From: Mesorhizobium sp. M00.F.Ca.ET.216.01.1.1
Lineage (GTDB): Bacteria > Pseudomonadota > Alphaproteobacteria > Rhizobiales > Rhizobiaceae
DNA length: 64,000 nucleotides
Direction: 5' to 3'
NCBI RefSeq assembly: GCF_004010325.2
Contig: NZ_SADR02000001.1
Coordinates: 392,239 to 456,238, forward strand
Made by a program: the position numbers and the translations under genes. Shown here in pieces: positions 1-9,982 of this stretch (position 1 is its first letter; each line of letters begins with the position of its first letter). The notes beneath the pieces were generated by a model that saw nothing but the letters and a program-made list of their open reading frames with translations, had not been told where the DNA came from and did not search any database.

Positions 1-283
1 CGGCCGCGGCGGCATGGAGGTTAACCCTGCCGGTCGCCGCCGGCTTGGTCTCGACATTCCGGTGGATCATGCTTTTGGCAATTTTTTCGGCGGCGGCGTC
101 CTCGCTGAGATCATCTGGAGCCAAAACCGCCGCGACGACCTCCTTAACCCCGGCCGCCTTCAACACCGACACATCGTCGGAGCTCAGCCTGTGCGCCTTG
201 CGGAAGCGGCGTTCTCCGGCCGTGGTGGCGTGTGCCAGTACCGCGCCTTCAGCCATCTCGACTGGAATCGGCCCAAACTTCAC
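1..283 (-). CDS. Molybdopterin-binding / MoCo nucleotidyltransferase-like protein (N-terminal part only)
   Basis: Only the first 94 codons are present; the gene runs off the left edge. The start is a GTG at 283 that overlaps the TGA of the XdhC gene (GTGA), so the two are probably translationally coupled. The visible N-terminus starts VKFGPIPVEMAEGAVLAH and continues with an AHRLSSDDV segment, a pattern I know from rhizobial proteins that join a molybdopterin-binding (MoeA/CinA-like) domain to an NTP-transferase domain, thought to make cytidylylated molybdenum cofactor. That role fits the XdhC neighbours, which deliver cofactor to molybdenum hydroxylases. The catalytic part lies outside the window, so the assignment rests on the N-terminus and context. 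Confidence 0.6.
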   Translation of the reverse strand, partial: MKFGPIPVEMAEGAVLAHATTAGERRFRKAHRLSSDDVSVLKAAGVKEVVAAVLAPDDLSEDAAAEKIAKSMIHRNVETKPAATGRVNLHAAAA

Positions 284-984
284 GCCGCCGCTTCCTTCGC
301 TTCCAGGCCGCGCGAACGAAACGCCTCGATCGCCTGCGCCAGCACCGCAACCGCAATCTCGGCCGGGCTCGCCGCACCGATGTCGAGGCCGATCGGCGCA
401 TGGATACGGGCGATCTGGTCGGCGGTTGCGCCTAGTGCCAGCAGGCGCTCGACGCGCTTTGCATGGGTCTTGCGGCTGCCGAGCGCCCCGACATAGAAGC
501 AGTTGGTATCGAGCGCCGCCTTCAGCGCGAAATCGTCGATCTTCGGATCATGGGTGATGGCGGCCAGCGCGGTATAGCTGTCGAGCGGCTGGCGCTTCAG
601 GACGTCCTCAGGCCATTCGGCATGCAGCACGACATCGGGAAAGCGATCTGATGTGGCAAAGGCCGTGCGCGGGTCGATGATTTCCACGGGATAGCCGGCG
701 ATCTTGGCCATCGGCGCCAATGCCTGGCTGATATGGACGGCTCCGATAACAATCAGCCGCGGCTGCGGCAGGTACGCGTTGAGGAAGAAGGTTCGCCCCT
801 CCGCCTCTACTGACCCGGAATTGCCGGTGCGGAATGCCCTTGCGACCGCAGCTCCCAATTCGCCGGCGACCTGGTCGCCCTCGCGCACGATGCGGTCGCG
901 GCCGTCGCCAAGGTCGGTGACAAGGATCGCGGCGCGGCGGGCGCGGCGTTCGGCGTTGAGGGTTTTTAAAGCGTACGGATCCAT
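280..984 (-). CDS. XdhC family protein, Rossmann (C-terminal type) domain
   Basis: A 234-residue protein of the XdhC/CoxF family, which binds molybdenum cofactor, protects or sulfurates it and helps insert it into xanthine dehydrogenase-type enzymes. The nucleotide-binding segment LIVIGAVHIS is at about residues 77-86. The family's conserved C-terminal pieces GALGSRKTH (about 166) and a HAPIGLDIGAASPAEIA stretch (about 195) are intact. In many bacteria the small CoxI-type N-terminal domain is fused to this domain; here it is a separate upstream ORF (1050-1388). The gap to that ORF holds a palindromic repeat. The downstream MoCo gene overlaps the stop by 4 nt. Confidence 0.88.
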   Translation of the reverse strand: MDPYALKTLNAERRARRAAILVTDLGDGRDRIVREGDQVAGELGAAVARAFRTGNSGSVEAEGRTFFLNAYLPQPRLIVIGAVHISQALAPMAKIAGYPVEIIDPRTAFATSDRFPDVVLHAEWPEDVLKRQPLDSYTALAAITHDPKIDDFALKAALDTNCFYVGALGSRKTHAKRVERLLALGATADQIARIHAPIGLDIGAASPAEIAVAVLAQAIEAFRSRGLEAKEAAA

Positions 985-1001
985 CCGAATATCTCTTCTT
1001 T

Positions 1002-1049
1002 GAGCATGATCTTATCCGAAAACCGGCATCCACATTTCGGGATCATGCT

Positions 1050-1050
<1 letters not shown>
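1002..1050. repeat. Palindromic rhizobial intergenic element
   Basis: Perfect 10-bp outer arms GAGCATGATC (1002-1011) and GATCATGCTC (1041-1050), with inner arms CCGAAA (1016-1021) and TTTCGG (1035-1040). It sits between two XdhC-family ORFs of the same operon and touches the stop codon of the upstream one. It shares the CCGAAAA/TTTTCGG core with elements at about 12,471, 22,181, 25,471 and 26,541. In mRNA it would form a long hairpin between the cistrons. Confidence 0.8.
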
Positions 1051-1388
<338 letters not shown>

Positions 1389-1414
1389 GATCCTTCTCCT
1401 CGGCAGACATGTGG

Positions 1415-2665
1415 TTATGCGGCGCGCTTCGTGCCAGCCTCGATCCACCGGCGCGGATCGACTGACCGCGCCGACTTCTTGTCCAGCGACGCGCAGAGAT
1501 CGGCGAGCGCATCGAGATTGTGCACCGAACGGAACTCGTCGACATGCGGCAGCATCGCCTTGACGCCTCGAGCACGAGCCTCGAAACCATCAAAGCGCAG
1601 CAGAGGATTGAGCCAGATCAGCCGCCGGCAGGATTTGTGCAGGCGCTCCATTTCCTCCGACAGGCCGGCGACATCGTCGCGCTCCAGCCCGTCGGTGATC
1701 AGAAGCACCACGGCGCCCTGCCCCAGCACGCGCCGCGACCACAGCCGGTTGAATTCGGCCAGCGTGTCGCCGATGCGGGTGCCGCCAGACCAGTCCTTGA
1801 CTGCCGCCGAGCAGTCGGCAAGGGCCGCATCGGGGTCGCGATGGCGCATCTGCCGCGTCAGATTGGTGAGCCTGGTGCCGAAGACGAAGGCATGCACGCG
1901 CCGGCGCTGTTCCGTTAGGGCATGCAGGAAATGCAGGAAGATGCGCGTGTACTGGCTCATCGACCCGGAAATGTCGGCAAGCACCACCAGCGGCGGATGA
2001 ACCTCGCGGGCTGAGCGGAATTTTGGCAGGATCAACTCGCCGCCGGTGCGCGCGGCAGAGCGCATCATGGCGCGCGGATCGATGCGGCGGCCCTGCGCAT
2101 CGGATTTGAAACGCCGTGTCCTAACCATGTCGAAGGGAAGCCGCAGCTGAGCGATCGCCTTCTTGGCGTCAGCGATCTCGGCGGCATTCATCTGGGCAAA
2201 ATCCTTGCCCCTCAGCACCTCGTTGCCGGAGAAGGTGAAGCGGGCGTCGACCTCGATCTCGGGGATTTCCTGAACTGGCTGGTTCTTCCGGTGGCCCTCG
2301 AACATCGCCTGGCTGACGCGGCTTTCCGCGGCGCGCGGCTTCTGCTTCTCGCGGTTGTCGGGCGCCACCGGCGAAAACATCGCCAGCATCTTTTCGATCA
2401 GCTCGTGCGATTTCCAGAACAGTCGGAAGGCCTCGTCGTAGGTGGCGTGATCCTCATGCCGCGACACCAGCACGGCGTGCAGCGTCCAGTAGAAATCGTC
2501 GCGGGAACCGATGCCGGCGGCGAGCACCGCCTCGATCGCATCCTTGACCGAGGCCGGCCCGACCCGCATGCCGGCCTTGCGCAAGGTGCGGGCGAAATAG
2601 ACGATGTTGTCGGCAATCCGCCCGTCCGCCGTCGCCTCTTTTGGTTCGACAGGCGGCGCTTGCAT
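1415..2665 (-). CDS. coxE: CoxE-like VWA domain protein
   Basis: A 416-residue member of the CoxE/VWA-containing family (DUF58-like front, von Willebrand A domain at the C-terminal half). The metal-ion-dependent adhesion motif DISGSMS is at about 231-237, with the distal Thr in SGGTRIGDT (about 296) and Asp in LLITDGLERDD (about 325). In carboxidotrophs CoxE works with the AAA+ protein CoxD to build the copper/sulfur-containing site of the CO dehydrogenase large subunit; related pairs serve other molybdenum hydroxylases. It lies 4 bp downstream of the MoxR-type ATPase gene, which is the usual pairing. The ATG at 2665 follows GGAG at a workable distance. Confidence 0.85.
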   Translation of the reverse strand: MQAPPVEPKEATADGRIADNIVYFARTLRKAGMRVGPASVKDAIEAVLAAGIGSRDDFYWTLHAVLVSRHEDHATYDEAFRLFWKSHELIEKMLAMFSPVAPDNREKQKPRAAESRVSQAMFEGHRKNQPVQEIPEIEVDARFTFSGNEVLRGKDFAQMNAAEIADAKKAIAQLRLPFDMVRTRRFKSDAQGRRIDPRAMMRSAARTGGELILPKFRSAREVHPPLVVLADISGSMSQYTRIFLHFLHALTEQRRRVHAFVFGTRLTNLTRQMRHRDPDAALADCSAAVKDWSGGTRIGDTLAEFNRLWSRRVLGQGAVVLLITDGLERDDVAGLSEEMERLHKSCRRLIWLNPLLRFDGFEARARGVKAMLPHVDEFRSVHNLDALADLCASLDKKSARSVDPRRWIEAGTKRAA

Positions 2666-2669
2666 AACC

Positions 2670-3599
2670 CTACTCCGCCGCCGAAAGCTCGGCTTTCACC
2701 TCGTTGAGGATGCGCCGGCCTTCGCCCTGCTCGATGCGGGCAATGTCGTCCTGGTATTTCAACAGCACGCCGATCGTGTCGGAAACCGTTTCCGGGTCCA
2801 GCGCCACTTTGTCGAGTTCGGTCAACGCTCCGGCCCAATCGATGGTCTCGGCGACACCCGGAACCTTGAACAGCTCGATCTGGCGCAGCTTCTGGATGAA
2901 CGAGACAACCTCGGCCGACAGCCGGCTGTTGGCCTGCGGCACCTTTCTGTGCACGATTTCCAATTCGCGCTCGGCGTTCGGATAGTCGACCCAGTGATAG
3001 AGGCAGCGCCGCTTCAGCGCATCGTGGATCTCGCGGGTGCGGTTGGTGGTGATGATGACGATCGGCGACTCTTCCGCCTTGATCGTACCGAGCTCGGGCA
3101 CCGTCACCTGGAAGTCGGAGAGGATTTCCAGCAGGAACGCCTCGAAGGCCTCGTCAGTGCGATCGAGCTCATCGATCAGGAAAACCGGGGCAGCCCCGCC
3201 CTTGCCGGTCAGCGCGTCGAGCACCGGGCGGCGGATCAGGTATTTCTCGGAAAAGACGTTGCGCTCCATGGCCGAGCGGTCGACCTTGCCGGCCGCTTCT
3301 TCCATGCGGATCTCGATCATCTGCGCAGCGTAATTCCACTCGTAGACAGCGGAGGAAACATCGAGGCCTTCGTAGCATTGCAGGCGGATCAGCCGGCGGC
3401 CGAGCGCCTCCGCCAGCACCTTGGCGATCTCGGTCTTTCCGACGCCGGCCTCGCCCTCGAGAAAGAGCGGCCGCTTCATGCGCAGCGACAGAAACAACAC
3501 GGTCGCCAGCGACCGGTCCGCCACATAGTCCGCACCGGTCAGGAGATCGAGCGTCTCGTCGATCGTCCGCGGCGCGGGGCGCGGTTTTAACTCGGTCAT
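2670..3599 (-). CDS. coxD: MoxR family AAA+ ATPase (CoxD-like)
   Basis: A 309-residue AAA+ ATPase with Walker A GEAGVGKT (about 49-56), Walker B VFLIDELD (about 139-146), and a sensor segment around IITTNRTRE. MoxR proteins act as chaperone-like remodelers with VWA partners; the adjacent coxE-like gene is that partner. In the Cox system the pair matures the active site of CO dehydrogenase. It appears to head the run coxD-coxE-coxI/xdhC-xdhC-MoCo gene, all minus strand with short gaps or overlaps. The flavin reductase upstream ends 26 bp away and could be co-transcribed. Confidence 0.88.
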   Translation of the reverse strand: MTELKPRPAPRTIDETLDLLTGADYVADRSLATVLFLSLRMKRPLFLEGEAGVGKTEIAKVLAEALGRRLIRLQCYEGLDVSSAVYEWNYAAQMIEIRMEEAAGKVDRSAMERNVFSEKYLIRRPVLDALTGKGGAAPVFLIDELDRTDEAFEAFLLEILSDFQVTVPELGTIKAEESPIVIITTNRTREIHDALKRRCLYHWVDYPNAERELEIVHRKVPQANSRLSAEVVSFIQKLRQIELFKVPGVAETIDWAGALTELDKVALDPETVSDTIGVLLKYQDDIARIEQGEGRRILNEVKAELSAAE

Positions 3600-3625
3600 T
3601 CTTTCTCCGCAGCCATTGAGAGCCT

Positions 3626-4156
3626 CTACAGAGCGTGGTAGCCGCGGTCGTGATAGATCAGCGGCCGCAAATTATCGCCGATACGCAGGCCTGTCACCTT
3701 GCCAAAAAGCACACGATGGGTGGCCAGGTCCTTGGTGTCGATCAGTTCGCAGTCGAACACCGCTAGCGCGCCCTTCAATGTTGGCGCGCCGGTCGAGATG
3801 ACATCCCATTCGGCGAGCGCGAAACGGTCCTCGATCGGCAGGCCGGTGATGCCGGAAAAACCGATCGACAGCGGCTCCTGGTGCGAAGCCAGCGTGTTCA
3901 AGGCGAAATTGCCGTTTATCACAAACGGCTCGTTCTTGGGATTTTCGCGGTTGAGGCAAACCAGAATGGTCGGCGGCGTGTCCGATACCGAACAGGCCGC
4001 GATCACCGTGGCGCCGCGCTTGCCGGCGAGGCCATCGGTGGTGACCACATGGACGTGGCCGGCAAAATGCGCCATCGCGTCGCGATAGGCCTGCGGCCCT
4101 ATGTCGTTCTTCTTCAGCACCGGCGATTTCCATGGTTTGGAACTAGACGAACCCAA
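3626..4156 (-). CDS. Flavin reductase domain protein
   Basis: Flavin_Reduct-domain protein, 176 residues if the TTG at 4156 is used. Family features seen are the ATVIAACSVSDTPPTILVCLNR core (Ser/Thr and Asn contact flavin), FALNTLASHQ, and the C-terminal HDRGYH segment. Such proteins supply reduced FMN/FAD to two-component monooxygenases, but no oxygenase partner is adjacent. The start is uncertain: the TTG lacks a clear ribosome site and an in-frame GTG at 4120 would give 164 residues, still covering the whole domain. It is divergent from the substrate-binding protein gene at 4309. Confidence 0.78.
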   Translation of the reverse strand: MGSSSSKPWKSPVLKKNDIGPQAYRDAMAHFAGHVHVVTTDGLAGKRGATVIAACSVSDTPPTILVCLNRENPKNEPFVINGNFALNTLASHQEPLSIGFSGITGLPIEDRFALAEWDVISTGAPTLKGALAVFDCELIDTKDLATHRVLFGKVTGLRIGDNLRPLIYHDRGYHAL

Positions 4157-4308
4157 CCGCTATATATGGCGGGATATTGCATGCCACAAGCGAAGTACTT
4201 GGCACATATCCCGAAATTCGCGTGTTGCACCAGGGCCGGCCAGCCTTTAGGTCTTGGCGGGAAGAGGCGCCGACAAACACTGCCGGCGCGGAGGAATTCT
4301 TCGCTCGA

Positions 4309-5382
4309 ATGGGCCCCAGGATAACGACGATAGCTGCATTGCTCTGGCTGTTTCTTGCCAGCGGTGCAAGCGCCCAGACGCTGCTGGTCGGCGTCGCAGC
4401 CCCCTTGTCGGGACCGTCGGCCATTCTGGGCAAGCAGATCGAGGCCGGGGCCAGCCTTGCTGCCGAGGCGAACGGTGCCGAGATCAAGACGGTCGACGAC
4501 GCCTGCACGGCCGACGGCGGTGCGGCCGCCGCAAGGGAGTTCGCCACGGCGAAAGTCAACGTCGTCGTCGGCTTTCTCTGCACCGAGGCAATCGAGGCGG
4601 CATTGCCGATCCTGAAGGACGCCGGCATACCGGTCATCACCGTCGGCGTACGCACTGAAAGCCTGACCGACCAGCGCGCCAAGACCGGCTGGCCGGTCTA
4701 CCGGTTCGCGCCGCGTGGCGACGACGAGCGCAACGCCGTCGCCACCATCCTGACCAGCCTGTGGCAGAACGAGCTGTTCGCCATCGTCGACGACGGCACG
4801 ATCTATGGCCGCGAGATCGCCGAGACGCTGCGGGCAGCCGCCGAGCAGGCGGCGCTGAAACCGGTGTTCGTCGACACGTTCCGGCCACAGCTCGACAATC
4901 AGATCGGCCTGATCGGACGGCTGAAGAAAGCCGGCGCGACGCACGTCTTTGCCGGCGGCGACGGCAGCGACATCGCGATCATGGGCCGCGACGGCGGCCA
5001 GCTCGATGCCGGCATTGTATTTGCCGGCGGCGAAACGCTGCGCGCGCCGCCCGGCGACGTGCCTTATGCCGTGGGCACGCTGATGATCGCGCCGCCGGAA
5101 TGGGCTGAAGTCGCCGACCCCAAGGTGCTGGGGGCCTTTGCCGCACAAAAGGTCGTGCCGGACGGCTACGCGCTGCCGGCCTATGCGGCGGTCGAGATCG
5201 CCAAGGCGGCCGCTGCGGCGTCCGAGACCTCCGGCAAGAGCCTGGCCGACCTGCTCAGCGGGCATGATTTCAGCACGGCGATCGGTCCTGTTCGTTTCGA
5301 CGAAAAGGGCGATCTCAGTCAAAATCCGTTCCGCGCCTTCCGTTTCGACGGCGCCCGCTTCGTGCCGGCAAAGGACAAGTGA
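4309..5382 (+). CDS. ABC-type branched-chain amino acid-like substrate-binding protein
   Basis: A 357-residue periplasmic binding protein of the LivJ/type 1 family. The ATG at 4309 gives a typical signal peptide (MGPRITTIAALLWLFL, cleavage after ASGASA-Q); the frame is open further upstream but that extension has no leader character. The mature part begins LLVGVAAPLSGPSAILG, the usual ligand-binding opening, and contains GTIYGREIAETLRAAA and the AGGDGSDIAIMGRDGG hinge region. No permease or ATPase genes are adjacent, so it is an orphan receptor here. The stop shares one base with the next start (TGATG), so it is probably coupled to the peptidase gene. Confidence 0.83.
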   Translation: MGPRITTIAALLWLFLASGASAQTLLVGVAAPLSGPSAILGKQIEAGASLAAEANGAEIKTVDDACTADGGAAAAREFATAKVNVVVGFLCTEAIEAALPILKDAGIPVITVGVRTESLTDQRAKTGWPVYRFAPRGDDERNAVATILTSLWQNELFAIVDDGTIYGREIAETLRAAAEQAALKPVFVDTFRPQLDNQIGLIGRLKKAGATHVFAGGDGSDIAIMGRDGGQLDAGIVFAGGETLRAPPGDVPYAVGTLMIAPPEWAEVADPKVLGAFAAQKVVPDGYALPAYAAVEIAKAAAAASETSGKSLADLLSGHDFSTAIGPVRFDEKGDLSQNPFRAFRFDGARFVPAKDK

Positions 5383-6383
5383 TGTTCCGTACAGGTCCGC
5401 GCAACCTGGTCACCGATGTCGCCGGCCTGCGTGTCGGCAACGCCGCCGATGCCAGGCTGAAATCCGGTGTGACCACGGTGCTTTGCGACGAACCGGCGGT
5501 GGCTGGTGTCCAGGTCCTGGGCGGCGCGCCGGGCACCCGCGAAACCGACCTGCTCGAACCGCACAATGCGATCGAGGCAATCCATGCCGTGGTGCTCTCG
5601 GGCGGCTCGGCCTTTGGCCTCGACGCCGCTTCCGGCGTGCAGGCGGCATTGCGTGAAAGAGGCATCGGCGTCGAGGTTGGCGGCTTTCGGGTGCCGATCG
5701 TGCCCGCGGCGATCCTGTTCGACCTGCGCAATGGCGGCGACAAGGACTGGGGCCGGTTCCCGCCCTACCGCGACCTCGGCTACAAGGCGGCACAGACTGC
5801 CGGCGTCGACTTTCCGCTCGGCACCGTCGGCGCCGGCACCGGCGCGCTGACGTCCGGCCTGAAGGGCGGGCTCGGCTCGGCCTCGACCGTGCTCGACAGC
5901 GGCGTCACCATCGGCGCGCTCGCCGCCGTCAATCCGACCGGCTCGGTGACGATTGCCCGAACCCGCCATTTCTGGGCAGCACCCTTCGAGATCGGCGACG
6001 AGTTTGGTGGGCTTGGCTATCCGTCGCCAATGCCGGACGATGCAAGAGAAATCCTGCTGAAGTTTCGTGACAGGCACGTCGGCGCCAACACCACCATCGC
6101 CGTCATCGCCACCGACGCGATCCTCACCAAGGCCGCGGCCAAACGCCTGGCGATTGCCGCACATGACGGCTTCGTGCGCGCCATCTGGCCGACCCATACG
6201 CCGGCTGACGGCGATCTGGTCTTCGCATTGGCGACAGGCAAGAGCGGCATTCAGCTCGCGGCCGACGACGCGATGGACCTCTACGCCGCCGCCGGCGCTA
6301 CCATGGCGCGCGCCATCAGCCGCGGCGTCTATGCCGCGACGCCCGCCGACGGCGATCTGTTTCCGGTGTGGTCGTCGCGCTAG
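5382..6383 (+). CDS. P1 family peptidase (S58, DmpA/BapA-like aminopeptidase)
   Basis: A 333-residue protein of peptidase family S58, Ntn-type enzymes that self-cleave before a catalytic serine and act as D- or beta-aminopeptidases. Recognisable blocks are ITDVAGLRVG-type opening (LVTDVAGLRVGNA), VVLSGGSAFGLDAASGV (about 71-87), GTVGAGTGALTSGLKGG (about 149) and the block ANTTIAVIATDA at about 230. I use the ATG at 5382; a GTG one codon earlier overlaps the previous stop. Co-transcription with a solute-binding protein suggests peptide or amino-acid derivative utilisation, but the substrate cannot be read from sequence. Confidence 0.85.
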   Translation: MFRTGPRNLVTDVAGLRVGNAADARLKSGVTTVLCDEPAVAGVQVLGGAPGTRETDLLEPHNAIEAIHAVVLSGGSAFGLDAASGVQAALRERGIGVEVGGFRVPIVPAAILFDLRNGGDKDWGRFPPYRDLGYKAAQTAGVDFPLGTVGAGTGALTSGLKGGLGSASTVLDSGVTIGALAAVNPTGSVTIARTRHFWAAPFEIGDEFGGLGYPSPMPDDAREILLKFRDRHVGANTTIAVIATDAILTKAAAKRLAIAAHDGFVRAIWPTHTPADGDLVFALATGKSGIQLAADDAMDLYAAAGATMARAISRGVYAATPADGDLFPVWSSR

Positions 6384-6394
6384 ATGCGCTGAGA

Positions 6395-6649
6395 TCAGGT
6401 TGGGTCGGACTTTTCTTCCTCGAAGGTGACCGCGACGTCCGAATTTGCCGACAGCCGTACTTTCTGACCCTCGATTTCGGCAACCAGACTGAGAGGCACG
6501 TAGTGGTGATGCCCCTTGTGACGCCCCTGACCGCTGTCGCGTTTAGTTAGTTTGATTCTTTGCCCGTCGACCTTATCGACGGTGCCGATGTGGACGCCGT
6601 CGGCGCCGATCACTTCCATATGTTCGCGAATCCTGGCTGCATCGGTCAT
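6395..6649 (-). CDS. DUF2171 family protein
   Basis: An 84-residue soluble protein matching the DUF2171 pattern: an N-terminal MEVIGADGVHIGTVDKV beta-hairpin, a basic IKLTKRDSG segment, a His-rich GHHHYVPLSLV motif and an acidic tail. The fold resembles PRC-barrel-like adaptors that set a charged surface; the function is not known. It is convergent with the P1 peptidase gene, 11 bp apart, and is a single-gene unit with its own promoter region between 6650 and 6790. Confidence 0.8.
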   Translation of the reverse strand: MTDAARIREHMEVIGADGVHIGTVDKVDGQRIKLTKRDSGQGRHKGHHHYVPLSLVAEIEGQKVRLSANSDVAVTFEEEKSDPT

Positions 6650-6790
6650 GGTGGGTCTCCATTGAAGCTGCCGACAATAACAACCGACGGCCGGATTGGA
6701 TGCATCGCTTTTGCGTTTCAGACGGCACGACGTTTTGACCGCGTCGTGATAGGGGACTGAAACGACTTAGGCCGCCGGAGCGAAAACCCC

Positions 6791-7516
6791 ATGCGAATCC
6801 TTTTGCTGCTTGCTGTTTCCCTCCTTACCCAATTTGCAGCCTCCTTCTCCGCCCATGCCGGCGATGTCGCCGAGCTTGAGATCCTCGGCTTCACTGGGGA
6901 TGGCGGCGTCTTCGCCTTCGAGGAATATGGCGTCCAGGACGGATCAGGTTTTCCCTATGCCAACCGCTACTACATCGACACGACCGACGACACGTTCCTG
7001 AAGGGCACGCCGATCAGGGTCCGGCTTGACGACGAGACCGCGACGCTCGACGCGGCGCGCCTTCAGGCCCGGCAGAAGGGCGAAGCCGTCATCAAGCAGG
7101 CGGAACTCACTGCCAATCGCGGCATCACCGCCGGCTTCAATCCGGTGACTGAACTTTCGGCCGATCCGTTCCGGATGGTGGTCAACCCGCGCCCGATCTT
7201 TTCGCCGGTCGACGATGTGCTTGAGTTCCGGCTCGACCAGATTGGCATGAACGACACCGAACGCTGCCAGAGCCAAGGCGAGATCAATGGCTTTCGCCTG
7301 CTGCGAATCGAGGCGAAAGGCGATGGCCAGACAAAGATCCTGCATGAGGACAAATCGATTCCGCAAAGTCGCGGCTGCCCGAACGGCTACCGGATCGGCG
7401 CTGTGCAGACGTTTTCTCTGGACAGCCTCAGCGCCTATGCGGTGCTGATCGCAGTGCGCCAATACGGCTTCGAGGGCCCGGATTTCCGCTGGATCGCGGT
7501 GACCGGCCGCCTGTGA
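6791..7516 (+). CDS. DUF2259 predicted secreted protein
   Basis: A 241-residue exported protein. The signal peptide is MRILLLLAVSLLTQFAASFSAHA, with cleavage after AHA. The mature domain opens with a LEILGFTGDGGVFAFEEYG stretch typical of DUF2259, and has two cysteines (in ERCQSQGE and SRGCPNGY) that could form a disulfide in the periplasm. Function unknown. The stop overlaps the GTG start of the membrane protein gene at 7513 (GTGA), which suggests the two are made together. Confidence 0.82.
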   Translation: MRILLLLAVSLLTQFAASFSAHAGDVAELEILGFTGDGGVFAFEEYGVQDGSGFPYANRYYIDTTDDTFLKGTPIRVRLDDETATLDAARLQARQKGEAVIKQAELTANRGITAGFNPVTELSADPFRMVVNPRPIFSPVDDVLEFRLDQIGMNDTERCQSQGEINGFRLLRIEAKGDGQTKILHEDKSIPQSRGCPNGYRIGAVQTFSLDSLSAYAVLIAVRQYGFEGPDFRWIAVTGRL

Positions 7517-8037
7517 CACCGCTTCCTCAATCCACCGCGCGCAATCGCGCCCGAGATCGTGTCCGCCGCGCCTTGCCGTCACTGGGCGTGGCACTTTCCG
7601 GTACGCTGCTTTGGGGTGTCGCGATGGGCGCCAGTGCGCTCCTCAATCTGCTGCTGGACGATTGGGAGACCGCGGCGAAAATCCGCTTCGTCTCCCTGCT
7701 CTATGCCGCCGGCGGTGCGCTCGCCTTTCCGGTTGGCTTGTTCCTGGCGCGGATCGTCTCGCTCGGTCGGCACTGGGAACTCGCCCTTGCAGCGGCCTTT
7801 GTCTGCCTTCTCGTAGCGACGATTGGCTTCACCGGCGGGCTGTTCGCGCTGCAATACCGTTCCTACTACGCGGGGTGGCATGCGCCGGCACTCACCATCA
7901 CCTGGGCCTTCGAGTTCGTGTACACCGTGGCGACGGCGTTCTATCAGTTCGTCGTCCTGGGCATCCGACTGTATTTTCCGCTCGGTTTCATCGCGCTCGC
8001 TGTCGCCAGTGTCTGGTTTGCGCGGAAGCAGCGTTGA
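7513..8037 (+). CDS. Small multi-spanning membrane protein of unknown function
   Basis: A 174-residue integral membrane protein with four likely transmembrane helices (about residues 24-47, 58-82, 90-113, 126-168 containing one or two). It begins with a GTG overlapping the TGA of the DUF2259 gene. The N-terminal 22 residues are strongly basic, consistent with a cytoplasmic N-terminus. I do not recognise a family. The coupling suggests a membrane partner of the secreted protein encoded upstream. Confidence 0.7.
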   Translation: MTPLPQSTARNRARDRVRRALPSLGVALSGTLLWGVAMGASALLNLLLDDWETAAKIRFVSLLYAAGGALAFPVGLFLARIVSLGRHWELALAAAFVCLLVATIGFTGGLFALQYRSYYAGWHAPALTITWAFEFVYTVATAFYQFVVLGIRLYFPLGFIALAVASVWFARKQR

Positions 8038-8096
8038 GGATTTTGTCTGCCTCTGTTAGGACGCGGGCGAACGCTCCCACAAATCAGGACTGACCG

Positions 8097-9403
<1,307 letters not shown>

Positions 9404-9407
<4 letters not shown>

Positions 9408-9976
9408 TTTCCGCGGCCGGCGATTTTGACTTTCTCGCCCTGCCGGGCCGCGGCAATTCCAGGCCCGATCACTGGATATCGCACTGGTGCCAGGCGTTTC
9501 CCAATTCCAGCCGTGTGCTGCAGGCCGAATGGGACCGGCCAAACCCCGAGGACTGGATTGGCCGGATGGACGCCGCGATCGCCGCTGCACCGCGCCGCGT
9601 CGTGTTGCTTGCGCATTCGCTGGCGGTAGCGACGACAGTGAAATGGGCGGCCAGCGTCAGCGAAAGCCAACTCAAGAAAGTCGCGGCGGCGTTGCTGGTT
9701 GCCCCGAGCAATGTCGAGGATACCGATCCGTCCTTCGACACAGTGCGTCCTTTCGCGCCGATACCGCTGAAGCGCTTGCCCTTCCCGACACTGGTCGTGG
9801 CCAGCCGCACCGACCCGCGCGTAAACTTCGACCAGGCGACAGCTTTCGCCGCTGCCTGGGGTGCCGACCTTGCCGATGCCGGCGACCTCGGCCACATGGG
9901 AAACGAGGCCCACCTCGGCCTTTGGCCGGCGGGCCTGCTGATGCTTGGCCGGCTGCTGGAAAAGGCCCGCCTCTAA
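9404..9976 (+). CDS. RBBP9/YdeN family alpha/beta hydrolase (copy 1)
   Basis: A 190-residue serine hydrolase of the RBBP9/YdeN family. The N-terminal FLALPGRGNSRPDHWISHW motif (compare PGxxxSxPxHW in the family) and the nucleophile elbow LLAHSLA (Ser at about 71) are present, with an Asp in ASRTDPRV and a His in GDLGHMGNE completing the triad. The start overlaps purB (ATGA). A paralogue lies 1.1 kb downstream at 11,092. Natural substrates are unknown. Confidence 0.82.
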
Positions 9977-9982
9977 GAGAGC